Source: Acestrorhynchus altus
Taxonomy: Eukaryota; Chordata; Actinopteri; Characiformes; Acestrorhynchidae
Length of the DNA stretch: 64,000 nt
Direction of reading: 5' to 3'
Assembly: GCA_034509495.1 (NCBI GenBank)
Contig: CM067519.1
Coordinates: forward strand, 24,913,434 to 24,977,433
Positions 31,851 through 42,292 of this stretch are shown here, in pieces. Below the pieces are notes generated by a model that ran no database searches, was not told the origin of the DNA, and saw only the letters and a list, made by a program, of their open reading frames with translations. Positions within the stretch are counted from its first letter, which is position 1, and each line of letters begins with the position of its first letter. A program made the position numbers and the translations under genes.

Positions 31851-32924
31851 AACCCGTTTCAAAAAGGTTCTCCATAGAAGCATCTGTGCATCATCCATCA
31901 ATGTGAGGAACCCTTTATGACGCAAAGGACAATTTAGGCATAATTTCCGAACCATTTTCTTTACTGGAGAACTCTTGGAGAACCCTCATTTGTAAGAGTG
32001 TACTACAAACAATTAGAGGTGTTCTAAAACCTTTGACCTGAAAGGACATTTCCTGAAATGTGCAATAGTTAATGAGCCCGAGCCCGACTCACAGAATGTC
32101 CTACAAACCTGATAGAGCTTTTTTTGTTCGTTTGTTTGGTGTTTTTTTTTTGCTTTTTTTGCAGCTCTGTTCTGTTTTCTTCCTTTAAAATGACACCAAA
32201 GGGAATCAGACGCAGTGCTGTAAACAATAACCAGACAGAAAACACATTTTCAGAAAGCAAACTTATTATTTTATTTCTATCCATTCTGAACAGTTCTTTC
32301 AAAACAAGTCTGCTCCCAGCAAATAACACACGCCGCAGTTAACTGTCAGGTTCGGGAGAGATGTGTAAAATGCACTAAACAGAAGTGAATAAGCCAATAA
32401 ACTCCTGCTGTACAGAAAAGGATGTAATTATGGATATAATACTCCTTATCTATCACATCTATTGTGAGACGGCCATTCCACTAGAACACTGCAGCTGATG
32501 TACCACCCGGCACTAGTGCACGCACACAATACACACAGCACTCCGAGAGCAAGTGCACATATAAACACATGGTCTGGGAGAAAGAGAAAGGGGGATTTGA
32601 GGAAGCTGGAGTGAGGAGGATGAGCCCCACTGAGCTGCAGAGGAAACGTGGAGAGGTGTGTAAACATCAGCTCAACACACTGCTGCTCCGGAGCCACGCT
32701 TTTACAGCCAGTGCAAACAAACCAAGCCCACCACACTCAGGAGACCCCCGCGAGTAGAGGAAGGGTGAGAGAGGCATCCAGGCAGAAAAGGAGAGGGAGA
32801 GAGTGCGAAGAAGAAATTCAGAATGCGTTCCATCAACAAGCCGTCAATGTTTGCAGTGCACGTATGCCATCACTGTCACACAGAAAACTGCTATCTCCAA
32901 TCTGATACATAAACGTGCATAGAA
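31851..32924. other. Unique sequence, nothing recognised
   Basis: About 1.1 kb with several short overlapping open frames (62 to 96 codons) on both strands and no domain in any. The stretch 32560-32820 is purine-rich. Confidence 0.4.
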
Positions 32925-33046
32925 ATGTTCTAGCTTACATTATGTTATGCTGTCATTACATAATGAATGGACCAATCGAAATGCTCCAAAATAATTCGGA
33001 ATTATTCTGAATTCTGAACCTTTTTACACTGATTTTCACTAAAGTT
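32925..33046. repeat. Family C dispersed repeat, copy 2 (fragment)
   Basis: ATGAATGGACCAATCGAAAT, GCTCCAAAATAATTCGG and CTGAACCTTTTTACACTG parallel 33900-34000. It abuts family A copy 9. Confidence 0.55.
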
Positions 33047-33640
33047 TACGTTTAGAAATCAAGGCCAATTTTGTGGGATACTGTGATAGTTTGAAGTACT
33101 TTTATTCAAGATATTTGAAGGAGACAGTCACACATACCAGATCCCACACTATGCAAACATCTCTTCATTTGAAATGTAAATATGAAGAGAATTTGAATAT
33201 TTGTAGGAATTTCATTCTTTCATTCCACTTAATATGAATTTTTAAACACCTCATGTCTATAAATCCTTTTTGAACTGAATATGCAATAAATCAAACCTGA
33301 ATATCTTTGAATATTTGTATTATTTATGTATGTATGAGTATAATCCCTTCTCAGGACATCAGCCTGTTCACGTGGACAGAGCAGTAAACATGCACTGGAA
33401 GCTCCTTTGGCATTTAAACTGGGATGTATTTCAGTTGGAAACAAGTGAATTTTAGTTGCTTCTGAGCTGAATTACTGATAATTCATCAGACGATGATGAC
33501 AGATGGTTAGATATATTATATGTCGTAGTTGATACTGTGTGTGTATCTTGTCTGTAAGCACAAGATCCTGAGTTAGGAAGCTTAGAACATTTCATGTAAC
33601 TGCCTGCAAAGTGCAGATCTATGGTTCTAAAAGTTAATAC
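33047..33640 (-). mobile_element. Family A MITE-like repeat, copy 9 (inverted, complete short subfamily)
   Basis: Left end CGTTTAGAAATCAAGGCCAA, right end CTATGGTTCTAAAAGTTAA. Inside are GTACTTTTATTCAAGATA, GAGACAGTCACACATACC, TCCCTTCTCAGGACATCAGC and GGCATTTAAACTGGGA. The GC-rich centre found in long copies is deleted. The 170 bp at 33255-33424 differ at only two positions from 55071-55240, which carries the same deletion. Confidence 0.85.
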
Positions 33641-33714
33641 TCTATAGCAAACCACGAGACATATCTCTGTGCAATAACAGTAGGGATACGTGTGGGCTTG
33701 ACATTCCACCTGGG

Positions 33715-34015
33715 AATGGAGTAATCATTTTAGAAATCAAAGCCTCAAATCAAAGATAAATACATACTGTTTAGATGTAAATAACTTTATAAATAAACAT
33801 ATTTATATTGCCTCTGTCCAATGAAAACCGTGTGTCCACTGTTGTCCATTTTTTAGTTTTTTGCATGGTTGGAACCCTGTAGCTGCTCTTTAAACTGCAT
33901 AAATAATTCTGCATTAACAGACCAATAGAAATGCTCTAAAATTACAATTACTCTTATTGTACATTAGCTTCCATTCAGTGTTGAGACCATTTTTGCCTTT
34001 TTTGGAGATGCATGT
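33715..34015. repeat. Family C dispersed repeat, copy 3 (longest)
   Basis: CTGTCCAATGAAAACCGTGT, CACTGTTGTCCATTTTTTAG, AACAGACCAATAGAAATGCT, CTAAAATTAC and GAGACCATTTTTGCC occur in the same order as in copy 1. No terminal repeats were found. Confidence 0.6.
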
Positions 34016-34135
34016 TTACTCGCCTTTATGTTTTAAAAAACATATTTTGTTTTCATTTATTTACTAAAACAGTGTTTTTCCATTTGTTGCATCACGGCAA
34101 CATTATTCAGTCAGACCACTTTTGTTAGGGCAAAT

Positions 34136-34295
34136 GTATTAAAGCTGTTATTCTCAACTCAGGTCCTGAGGATCCCCTGCCCACTTTGGACACATCTCTA
34201 CTCCAGCACACACCAACTGATTCAAATGAATTGTTATCAAGCAGATGTAGCAGTTAATATCCAGTTTATCATGTAAATCAGCCATGTTTTCTTAC
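34136..34295. repeat. Dispersed repeat (CTCAACTCAGGTCCTGAGGA type)
   Basis: TTCTCAACTCAGGTCCTGAG, CTCCAGCACACACCAACTGA and TTCAAATGAATTGTTATCAA match a common fish repeat recalled as TCAGGTCCTGGAGGACCCC ... CTCCAACACACCTGATTCA. The class is unknown. Confidence 0.5.
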
Positions 34296-34299
34296 TCAA

Positions 34300-34500
34300 A
34301 GCTGGGAGGCTTTGATCGCATTCAGCAAGAAGAGCTTTAGTGAAGCCAGTGGAGCCACTGGGTGATCACCACCTCCCCACTCATTCCAGAAGTACTGGGA
34401 TGGAGCACCATCCTTCCAGAAAACACGGTTCCACTGCTCACAGTTGGCATTAGGCATGGAGCCAACAGGTTCATGTTTATCTGCTCCAGAGTCCTATTCC
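34300..34500 (-). mobile_element. Family F internal fragment (copy 6)
   Basis: GGGTGATCACCACCTCCCCA, CTCATTCCAGAAGTACTGGG, ATGGAGCACCATCCTTCCAG and GAGCCAACAGGTTCATG are the inverse of words in copy 1. A further piece, CCTTAGTGCAGTAGCGGCGT, lies at 34752-34771, matching 23090 in copy 2. Confidence 0.65.
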
Positions 34501-34894
34501 ATCCATCCATTTATCTAAGCTCATTAAGGTCATTATTTCTCATTATCCTCCAAAACCTGGTTTATCTAATCACTGCTACACTCTGTTAGTTAAAGCACTA
34601 ACAGACGGCCAGTCTGTGACATATAGAAGCAGCATCAGAAGTGAAAGAAGCATGTGGACTGAGGCAGTAGACTAATATTATGGGATGTTATACTGATATG
34701 ACTCGGGTTAGGCAGTTCTGGAGAGAGGTCTTTTGCAGCTTCACCAAAGTTCCTTAGTGCAGTAGCGGCGTTCCAGCCTGGGAGTGGGAATGACGTATAT
34801 GCTGTTCTACCTGTTACCGTAAGTGTATCACTACCATGATTCTGAACCAGAGATTTTATGGTAAAACTGATATAAAATGTTGCTTGTAAATCAG

Positions 34895-35010
34895 GTGCTG
34901 CTGGTGGATCTGCACGAGCCTATAGTATCTGAACGCTGGAAGCATCCAGGAGAAATCTGGAAGCAAACCCTGGGCTGTTCTAAGCATCTCAAAGGAGGAA
35001 CTCCTTTTAA
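34895..35010. repeat. Family H dispersed repeat, copy 2
   Basis: GCATCCAGGAGAAATCTGGA then AGCAAACCCTGGGCTGTTCT aligns with 6889-6925. GGTGCTGCTGGTGGATCTGC in front parallels the first copy only weakly. Confidence 0.4.
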
Positions 35011-35470
35011 TTCCAGTCATGCTTGTCACTTTTTACTGCTCTGATGTTTGTGAGTGTATTCTAATGTTGTGCAGTGTTCTCCCAAACACTAAGTAAACCA
35101 GAACACAAAACTTTGACAATAGAAGGATTGTTCTGGTGGAATGAAAGACAGTAGGATGAAGAAAGGCAGGAGAGTGATGAATAGAGAAAGGAGAAAGGAC
35201 GTCCAGACAGGATGGGCTGCGAGAAGAGTGGAAACAGCAGATGAGGAGGGGTGGAAAAAAAAAAAGTGAGAGGAGAAATGTCAGATCCACAGAGAGTGTC
35301 AGGAAAAACTCTCTCTCTGCCTCTCCTCCTCCTCCTCATCTGTCTGTCTGTCTGCCTCTGATTCTGTCCATCCTCACCTGTTCTTCACTATTCTTAGAGC
35401 CTTCTCCCACTCCTGTAATAATAATAATGGAAGGCATTGTAACTGTATATTGATATGCAATATCAATGAC
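35011..35470. other. Purine-rich then CT-rich unique sequence
   Basis: Strong strand bias: GA-rich at 35140-35290 and CT-rich at 35305-35400, including (TCTG)n at 35340-35354. The long open frames on both strands follow from this bias. Confidence 0.4.
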
Positions 35471-36068
35471 ATGACCATTCTATCAGCTCCTCTGACCACA
35501 CACAATTTCAGACTGTAGTTCATCTGTTTCTCTGCAGACTTCATTCTCCTCCTTTCACCCTGATCTTCAATGATCAGGACCCCACAGGACCACCACAGAG
35601 CAGTTATTATGTGGGTGGTGGGTCATTCACAGCACTGCAGTCACACTGACATGGTGGTGGTGTGTTAGTGTGTGTTGCTGGTACGAGTGGATCAGACACA
35701 GCAGTGCTGCTGGAGTGTTTAAACCCCTCAGTGTCACTGCTGGACCTGGACAGAGAACAGTCCACCGACCAGAAATGTCCAGCTGACAGCGTCCTGTGGG
35801 CAGTGTCCTGTGAGCACTGATGAAGGACTAGAGGACGACCAACACAGACTGTGCAGAAACAGATGAGCTTCTGTCTCTGACTTTACATCTACAAGGTGGA
35901 GACACTCGGTAGGAGTGTCTAATAGATTGGACAGTGAGTGGACACAGTGTTTAAAAACTCCAGCTGCACTGCAATGTACGATCCTCGTACCAGCAACACA
36001 CACTAACACACACCACGTCCAGTGTGACGCAGTGCTGAGAATGACCCTCCACACATAACAGCTACTCT
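35471..36068. mobile_element. Family P palindromic MITE, copy 3
   Basis: Left arm from CTATCAGCTCCTCTGACCAC through GATCTTCAATGATCAGGACC and GGTGGTGGTGTGTTAGTG. The full centre follows (GTCCAGCTGACAGCGTCCTG, GAGCACTGATGAAGGACTAG, TTTACATCTACAAGGTGGAG). The right arm is short: CACACTAACACACACCACG, GTGCTGAGAATGACCCTCC. It has the best-preserved central region of the family; the outer right arm is missing. Confidence 0.85.
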
Positions 36069-36109
36069 AATGGTAATCCTAATGAACAAATCATAGAAAC
36101 AAGTAGTTC

Positions 36110-36310
36110 TAGCTGATCTATGTATCTAAATGTTATGTTTACATATTATATATGCATTATAAATGTGTAAGTATATACGTAACGATAACATGCCCCATAT
36201 ATAATGTGTTTTAGAGTAAATATCTATATGTAATTTCTATTTAGAATAAAAATATACAGTAATTATATCATATATGATTTTATATTTTATATAATATTAT
36301 TAAACATCAT
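36110..36310. other. AT-rich tract
   Basis: About 200 bp dominated by ATATAT, TATAAT and TTTATATT words without a fixed period. Confidence 0.6.
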
Positions 36311-36354
36311 AGAAAGTAATTGATTCTGTAGGTTATATCTGTTTACATAATGCT

Positions 36355-36385
<31 letters not shown>

Positions 36386-36397
36386 ACACACACACAC
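36355..36397. repeat. (CA)n microsatellite
   Basis: About 21 CA units with one GA interruption. Confidence 0.95.
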
Positions 36398-36399
36398 CT

Positions 36400-36839
36400 C
36401 TCTGGTGTTTGAGATTAGCAGTGCAGTCTCTCCTTGACCAGAAGCTGCCGGGGCAGCAGTCGTCCCTGGACACAGTGTTTCAATGACGCTTTTAATCATT
36501 CATTTATTCCTGTTCCCTCTCAGCTGTCAATCACCCGGTGGAGCGATGCAGGGGGACACCAGGGCCACAGGGGACGCTGAGACAGAGGAAGAGCGGGACA
36601 AATCTCTATTTTAGACTCCTCCGTTTTCTTACGAAATCTAAAAGCCTTGCAGGAGTTTGGTGAGTTTTAAGGTCGATTTGAAGGTTCTTTAACATCTTAC
36701 TGATCAATTACTGACCTTCCTTCTGGTTCTACCACACTCACCGTTCTGTTTCATAGAAACGACAGAGTGAGGGTTCTCCCCGTTATCCACTAATATTCTT
36801 TTATAGCATTGCTTTGCTGTGACGTTTAGAGCGAGTGTG
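36400..36839. other. Unique sequence, nothing recognised
   Basis: CAGCTGTCAATCACCCGGTG and its surroundings are GC-richer than their neighbours, but no gene or repeat is recognised. Confidence 0.4.
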
Positions 36840-37340
36840 TATAACAGGGTTTAGGTTTTGGAGTGAAATGAACGCAGTTCATGTATGATTCAGTGTTTGG
36901 GTTGAGAACAAGTCTAAGGTGTGGGTCACATGTTCAAGGACAAGGTTAAGCTTAGATTTAATTTTGAGTGTAGGATCATTTTAAAGTGGAAGTTAGGTTT
37001 AGGCTGTGTTTCGAGGTTAAGCTTAATGTGAGTGGTTTGGCTTTGAGTCAAGGGTTTTGGTTTTTCTCTTAGGTCTAGGTTTCGGTTGAGTTTAAGTTTA
37101 GTTTGAGTGTTAGGTTTAGGTTTTGGGTTACGGTTGAGTGTAAGGTTGGTTGAGGTTGAGCTTGGAGTGGGTAGTGGATTCAGCTGTTGGGTCAAGGTTT
37201 TAGTTGTTACTGTAGGTTTGTAGGGTTGTTAAAGTTGGCTGTAGGTTTAGGTTCTGGGTTTATGTTAATACTACAGTGAGTGTTAGGTATAGTTTAGGTT
37301 GTTGGACTGAGGTTAAGCTTAGTTAAGTGAGTGTTGGGTT
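36840..37340. repeat. Degenerate telomere-like GGTTTAGGTT tract
   Basis: Words such as GGGTTTAGGTTTTGG, GGAAGTTAGGTTTAGG, GTTAGGTTTAGGTTTTGGG and GAGGTTAAGCTTA fill 500 bp with no fixed period. It looks like an older relative of the array at 39614-40905. Confidence 0.65.
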
Positions 37341-37608
37341 TATGTCAAGCGTGGATATGTGGTTGAATGTAAGTAAAGTGTTAATGACGGCTCTATTTTA
37401 TCCTCAGTTTGAATCGACATCATATTCAAATACAGCAAGTGGTCTTTTTTGTGTGGTTCGTATTTTGTTTGTTTGTTTTCCGGAGGCGCTGGACAGAGCA
37501 GATTTGGGAGCGCAGCAGGCTGTCGAATCGAATAATTTTCATTTGCCCGTGAAAATATTCTGCCGAACTGAGGAGGTAACAAATCCCGTCACGATGCAGA
37601 TTATTCTT
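37341..37608. other. Unique sequence, nothing recognised
   Basis: A 95-codon plus-strand open frame at 37327-37614 overlaps minus-strand frames of 80 and 75 codons. None has a domain. Confidence 0.35.
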
Positions 37609-37609
37609 A

Positions 37610-37612
37610 GCT

Positions 37613-37649
<37 letters not shown>

Positions 37650-37650
37650 G
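37610..37650. repeat. (GA)n microsatellite
   Basis: About 20 GA units with one AAAG interruption. Confidence 0.95.
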
Positions 37651-38289
37651 CATGGCTGGCCATGTTTAAATCACTTTGCTCAATCTTGTAGAGGGACACA
37701 TTTCATTAGGCCCAGCAGCTGGGGCAAAGGCGTCCTGTGTGTCCGTTCATCCGTCATAGAAGCAGATCAGGCCTCTGTCTCTCGCTCTCTTATTTCTCCC
37801 TCTATCTCTCTCCTGACGGACGGAGCGAGAGTGATGCTTTCAGATCTGTCTGACGAGATGACTGACTGCTGGAACATATTTAGTTGCCAATCACCCACCC
37901 ACTCTCTCCCTCTCTCTCTTTCTCTCAGCTCCTCCCTCTCGCTGTGCTCGTTTACTTTCCATCTGCATGGATTTCTGACTCAGTGACTCCAACACTTCAG
38001 CACAGTGTCTCTCAGGCCTCATCCAACAACTCTGAAATATATAGATGCTAAAAAGTGCCTTTTCTAACCATGTGACAAAAATACCCCTTCATTAAGCAGT
38101 ATTTCAATGGGCGGGTCTTTAAAGAACCATTTTCCTCAATGAAGTTTGAGTGTGAAGTAGTTGATTAATATGTAAATTCATCTGGAGAGGGGACAATCAC
38201 AGTGCATATTACAGAAGTCCTCCTATATTTACAGAATATTATTTAAGGGTTCTTTATTTAATGTGCAGGGTTTAGTATGAGGGAGGGTG
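37651..38289. other. Unique sequence, partly candidate conserved
   Basis: The stretch 37651-37790 (GCCATGTTTAAATCACTTTG, CACATTTCATTAGGCCCAGC) is complex and non-repetitive. The rest is CT-rich or AT-rich. No gene recognised. Confidence 0.35.
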
Positions 38290-39480
38290 AAGTGCATGGG
38301 TAATGCGTGTAGGCAGAGGTGTGTAGGTTGTAGTGTGTAGGCAGAGGTGTGTAGGTGGTAGTGTGTAGGCAGGGTGTGTGGGTGCGTAGTGTGTGGGCGA
38401 GAGTGTAGGTTGTAGTGTGTGAGCAGAGGTGTGTAGGTGTTCGTAGTGTGTAGGCAGAGGTGTGTAGGTCATGGTGTGTAGGCAGAGGTGTGTGGAGTTT
38501 GGTGTGTAGGCAGGGGTCCAGTAGCCAGGTTGTGGAGTGTATGTAAGAGGTGTGTAGGTTGTAGTGTGTAGGCAGAGGTGTGTAGGTTGTGAGTGTGTAG
38601 GCAGAGGGGTGTGTGAGTTGTAGTGTGTAGGCAGAGGTGTGGGTTGTGGTGTGTAGGCAGAGGTGTGTAGAGTGTAAGTAGTGTGTAGGCAGAGGTGTGT
38701 AGGTGGTAGTGTGGCAGGCAGAGATTGTAGGTTGTAGTGTGTGAAGCGGGGTGTGTAGGTTGTTGTAGTGTGTAGGCAGGGTGTGTGGAGTGCATGGTGT
38801 GGCCAGGCAGAGGTGTGTAGGTTGTAGTGTGTAGCAGAGGTGTGTAGGTTGTAGTGTGAGGCAGAGAGTGTGTAGATTTGTAGTGTGTAGGCAGAGGTGT
38901 GTGGGTTGTAGTGTGTAGGCAGAGGGTGTGTAGGTTGTGGTGTGTAGGCAGGGTGTGGGTCGGTAATTATTGCAGGCAGAGGTGTGTAGGTCGTGAGTGT
39001 GTAGGCAGAGGTGTGTAGGTTGTGGTGCTTGGCAGAGCCAGAGGTGTGTGGGTTGTAGTGTGTAGGCAGAGGTGTGTGGGTCGTAGTGTGTAGGCAGAGG
39101 TGTGGGTTTGTGGTGTGGGCAGAGGGTGTGTAGGTTGTGGTGTGTGAGCAGAGGTGTGTAGGTTGTAGTGTGTGGCAGAGGTGTGTGGTTGGGTGTGTAG
39201 GCAGAGGTGTGTAGGTTGTGGTGTGTAGGCAGAGGTGTACAGAGTTGTAGTGTGTAGGCGGGGTGTGTGTAAGGTTTGTGGTGTGTAGGCAGAGAGGTGT
39301 GTAGGTTGTAGTGTGTAACCCAGCAGAGGTGTGTAGGTTGTAGTGTGGAGGCAGAGAGTGTGTAGGTTGCAGTGTGTAGGCAGAGGTGTGGGTTTGTAGT
39401 GTGTAGAGCAGGGTGTTTAGGTTGTGAGTGTGTAGGCAGAGGGTGTGTAAAGTTTAATTTGTAGAGTGTAAGGTGTGGTG
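38290..39480. repeat. About 28-bp minisatellite, roughly 40 copies
   Basis: Units close to GGTTGTAGTGTGTAGGCAGA plus GGTGTGTA run for about 1.2 kb. Units vary in length by small insertions such as CAGCAG, GAGCAG and GGCCAGG, and GTAGTG alternates with GTGGTG and CGTAGTG. The scatter of single-base indels may be real or may be sequencing noise in a long array. Confidence 0.95.
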
Positions 39481-39613
39481 TGTAGGGTGTAGTACGTGAG
39501 CTGCATAGTGTAATATATATGTAGGGTGTAGGATGTATACTGCAATGTATAGGCTGTAAACAGTAGACTGTAGACTGTAGTCTGTAGTGTGCAGGCTGCA
39601 GAGTGTGAGCTTA
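39481..39613. repeat. Transition between two arrays
   Basis: Degenerate GTAGGGTGTAG, GACTGTAGACTGTAGTCTGT and CAGGCTGCAG words link the 28-bp array to the TTAGG array. Confidence 0.6.
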
Positions 39614-40905
39614 TATTGAGTTAAGTTAAGTTAGTTTTGGTTAGATTAGGTTAAGTGAGGTTAGGTTAGATTAGGTTAGGTTAGTTTAGTTTTAGAGGTT
39701 AAGTGAGGTTTGGTTATGTTAGGTTAGATTAGGTTAAGTGAGGTTAGGTTAGATTAGGTTAGGTTAGTTTTGGTTAAGAAGTGAGGTTAGGTTAGATTAG
39801 GTTAGGTTAGTTTTGGTTAAGTTAAGTGAGGTTTGGTTTTGTTAGGTTAGGTTTGGTTTGGTTAGGTTTGGTTAGGTTACGTTAGATTATGTTAGGTTAG
39901 ATTAGGTTTGGTTAGATTAGGTTAAGTGAGGTTAGGATAGGTTTGATTTGGTTAGGTTTGGTTAGGTTAGGTAAGTTGAGTAAGGTTAAGTTGGGATTGG
40001 GTGGGTTGGGTTGAATAAGTTAAAAGGTAGGTTAGGTTAGGTTAGATTAGGTTAGGTTAGGTTAGATAAGTTAAGGTAAGGTTAGGTTAGGTTAGATTAG
40101 GTTAGGTTAGGGTTAGGGTTAGGGTTAGGTTGGGTTAGGTTAGGTTAGATTAGGTTAGGTTAGGTTAGATAAGTTAAGGTAAGGTTAGGTTAGGTTAGAT
40201 TAGGTTAGGTTAGGTTAGATAAGTTAAGGTAAGGTTAGGTTAGGTTAAGATTAGGATTGGGGTTAGGTTAGATAAGTTAAGGTAAGGTTAGGTTAGGTTA
40301 GATTAGGTTAGGTTAGGTTAGATAAGTTAAGGTAAGGTTAGGTTACGTTAGATTATGTTTGGTTAGATTATGTTTGGTTAGATTAGGTTAAGTGAGGTTA
40401 GGATAGGTTTGATTTGGTTAGGTTTGGTTAGGTTACGTTAGGTTACGTTTGGTTAGATTAGGTTTGGTTAGATTAGGTTAAGTGAGGGATTAGGATAGGT
40501 TTGATTTGGTTAGGTTTGGTTAGGTTACGTTAGGTTACGTTAGGTTAGGTTAGGTTAGCTTAGATAAGTTAAGGTAAGGTTAGGTTACGTTAGGTTACGT
40601 TTGGTTAGATTAGGTTTGGTTAGATTAGGTTAAGTGAGGTTAAGATAGGTTTGATTTGGTTAGGTTTGGTTAGGTTAACGTTGGTTACGTTAGGTTAGGT
40701 TAGGTTAGGTTAGATAAGTTAAGGTAAGGTTAGGTTACGTTAGATTATGTTTGGTTAGATTATGTTTGGTTAGATTAGGTTAAGTGAGGTTAAGATAGGT
40801 TTGATTTGGTTAGGTTTGGTTAGGTTACGTTAGGTTACGTTAGGTTAGGTTAGGTTAGGTTAGATAAGTTAAGGTAAGGTTAGGTTAGGTTAGATTCGAT
40901 TAGGT
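39614..40905. repeat. TTAGG-rich satellite with higher-order structure
   Basis: About 1.3 kb of GGTTA-type pentamers (GGTTAGGTTAGATTAGGTTA) with variants GTTACG, GTTTGG, TAAGTG. The marker GATAAGTTAAGGTAAG starts at 40065, 40168, 40218, 40271, 40321, 40563, 40713 and 40863; spacings are 103, 50, 53, 50, 242, 150 and 150. The last two 150-bp units are nearly the same. Three true TTAGGG hexamers lie together near 40107-40128. TTAGG is the insect telomere unit; vertebrate telomeres use TTAGGG, so this is best seen as a satellite. Confidence 0.97.
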
Positions 40906-40965
40906 AAGCAAAAGTAATGTTTAATAACCAAAGCATATTAGTGTAGCCTCTCTCTCTCTGTGCAG

Positions 40966-41046
40966 ATGAGGGGAACGGAGACGCTTCACGTGTAAGAAAA
41001 AGGTGAGAGACAGAGAGACACAGGTACCATTACAGGAAATCTCTCT

Positions 41047-41094
<48 letters not shown>

Positions 41095-41200
41095 AAGTGA
41101 AAACTCTGAGCTTTCTCTTCTTTGTCTCCACAGCTGGAAAGCTTGAAAACTTGTGATCTGAGCTGCTGTCCTGCTCTAGTTAATTCACTCTAAGCTCTTA
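40966..41200 (+). other. Possible small exon pair (very tentative)
   Basis: A pyrimidine tract ending TCTCTCTGTGCAG precedes 40966, and AAAAAG/GTGAGA follows 41002, framing a 37-base candidate exon. Then TTTGTCTCCACAG ends at 41133 and could open a second exon after a 131-base intron holding a (GT)n run. In one frame the join reads DEGNGDASRVRKKSWKA then a stop. It could be a lncRNA or terminal exon, or chance in CT-rich DNA. Confidence 0.12.
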
Positions 41201-41208
41201 CGGCTTCT

Positions 41209-41253
<45 letters not shown>
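41051..41253. repeat. Two (GT)n microsatellites
   Basis: GT runs at 41051-41091 (about 20 units) and 41212-41253 (about 21 units), with GAGAGA following the second. Confidence 0.96.
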
Positions 41254-41254
<1 letters not shown>

Positions 41255-41335
41255 CAGAGAGGGAGAGAGAGAGAGAGAATGTGAGTGATTTTGCAAAGCA
41301 TAAACTGCGTACTATAGTTATTAATTAATTCACTT

Positions 41336-41338
<3 letters not shown>

Positions 41339-41411
<73 letters not shown>
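41339..41411. repeat. (CT)n microsatellite
   Basis: About 36 pure CT units. Confidence 0.98.
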
Positions 41412-41413
<2 letters not shown>

Positions 41414-41414
41414 C

Positions 41415-41640
41415 TTTTCTCTCACTCGCCCTCTCTGATACTTGCCTGTGACACATTCTGGCTTTTCTAATCCTGGACTAATTGGCAGTGCTGGAATAGA
41501 GCAGTAGGGGCCAATTACAAGCCGGTGGCTGAGTGGGTGCTCGCGTACATGAATAGGCCTCGTAGGAGTAATTAGAGGGTGGAATGAAAGAGAAAAGGTC
41601 TTGCCAGACTCTGTGCTTTATCACTAAACATCTCCAACAT
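41415..41640. promoter_or_regulatory. Candidate conserved non-coding block
   Basis: Non-repetitive sequence with GGACTAATTGGCAGTG, GGGGCCAATTACAAG and GGAGTAATTAGAGGG within about 100 bp: three TAATT-type homeodomain words plus a CCAAT word. No other copy is in the window. Conservation is untested. Confidence 0.28.
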
Positions 41641-42217
41641 CCAACGTGTGAACGGGACACTACACTAACCTGAAGCTTTTATTCATGTTCCAGACAGGAA
41701 GGCAAGGTTTAACTCTGTGTGATGTAAGACCCTGCTCATCAGACCTTCACGGGAATCTAGATTCTAAGGCAGTTTTCAGAAGCTCTTTATATCACAGGGC
41801 CTCCACAACTGGGACTTTTCTGGCTATTAGCAGAATAAGCAGCTGTTTAGGGCCCTCGTGCATCAAAGGGATCTGCAAATGACCAGATCTCGTAACTGAT
41901 GAGAAAAAAAAAAATATATATATATATATATACTGTATATATATATTACAGTAAGCATAAAAGTATATATAGGTTAGGATTAGTTTTGGAATAAAGGTCA
42001 CAGTAAACTAGTGATGGAATAAATAACTGCTGGAGAGAGGATGGGGATGATAGAGGGATAAGAGTGGGATGCAGTGAGGAGCGAGTGTTTCCCAGAACAG
42101 CTGCTAGCTAATCCATTTAGATGTGTTTGTGGAGAAAGGAGAATTACAGGGAGGTGTGGCTGAGTCTGTGATCACGTCAAATCAAATGATGCCGAAACTT
42201 TTATTCAGTAGTAAATG
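41641..42217. other. Unique sequence with a short (AT)n run
   Basis: TATATATATATATATA occurs at 41914-41945; nothing else recognised. Confidence 0.4.
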
Positions 42218-42292
42218 TATTATATTATATAATATTATATTATATTATTATATTATATTATATTATATTATATTATATTATGTTATATTATA
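42218..42292. repeat. (TATTA)n pentanucleotide microsatellite
   Basis: Roughly 14 units of TATTA with two interruptions; the inverse of the unit at 12591-12650. Confidence 0.95.

Noticed and set aside
36546..36614. Short ATG frame in a GC-richer patch (MQGDTRATGDAETEEERD...)
   Set aside because: Only 22 codons, no splice sites or conservation evidence; treated as chance.
39614..40905. Real chromosome end
   Set aside because: Unique sequence continues for over 20 kb on both sides, and the unit is mainly TTAGG, not TTAGGG.
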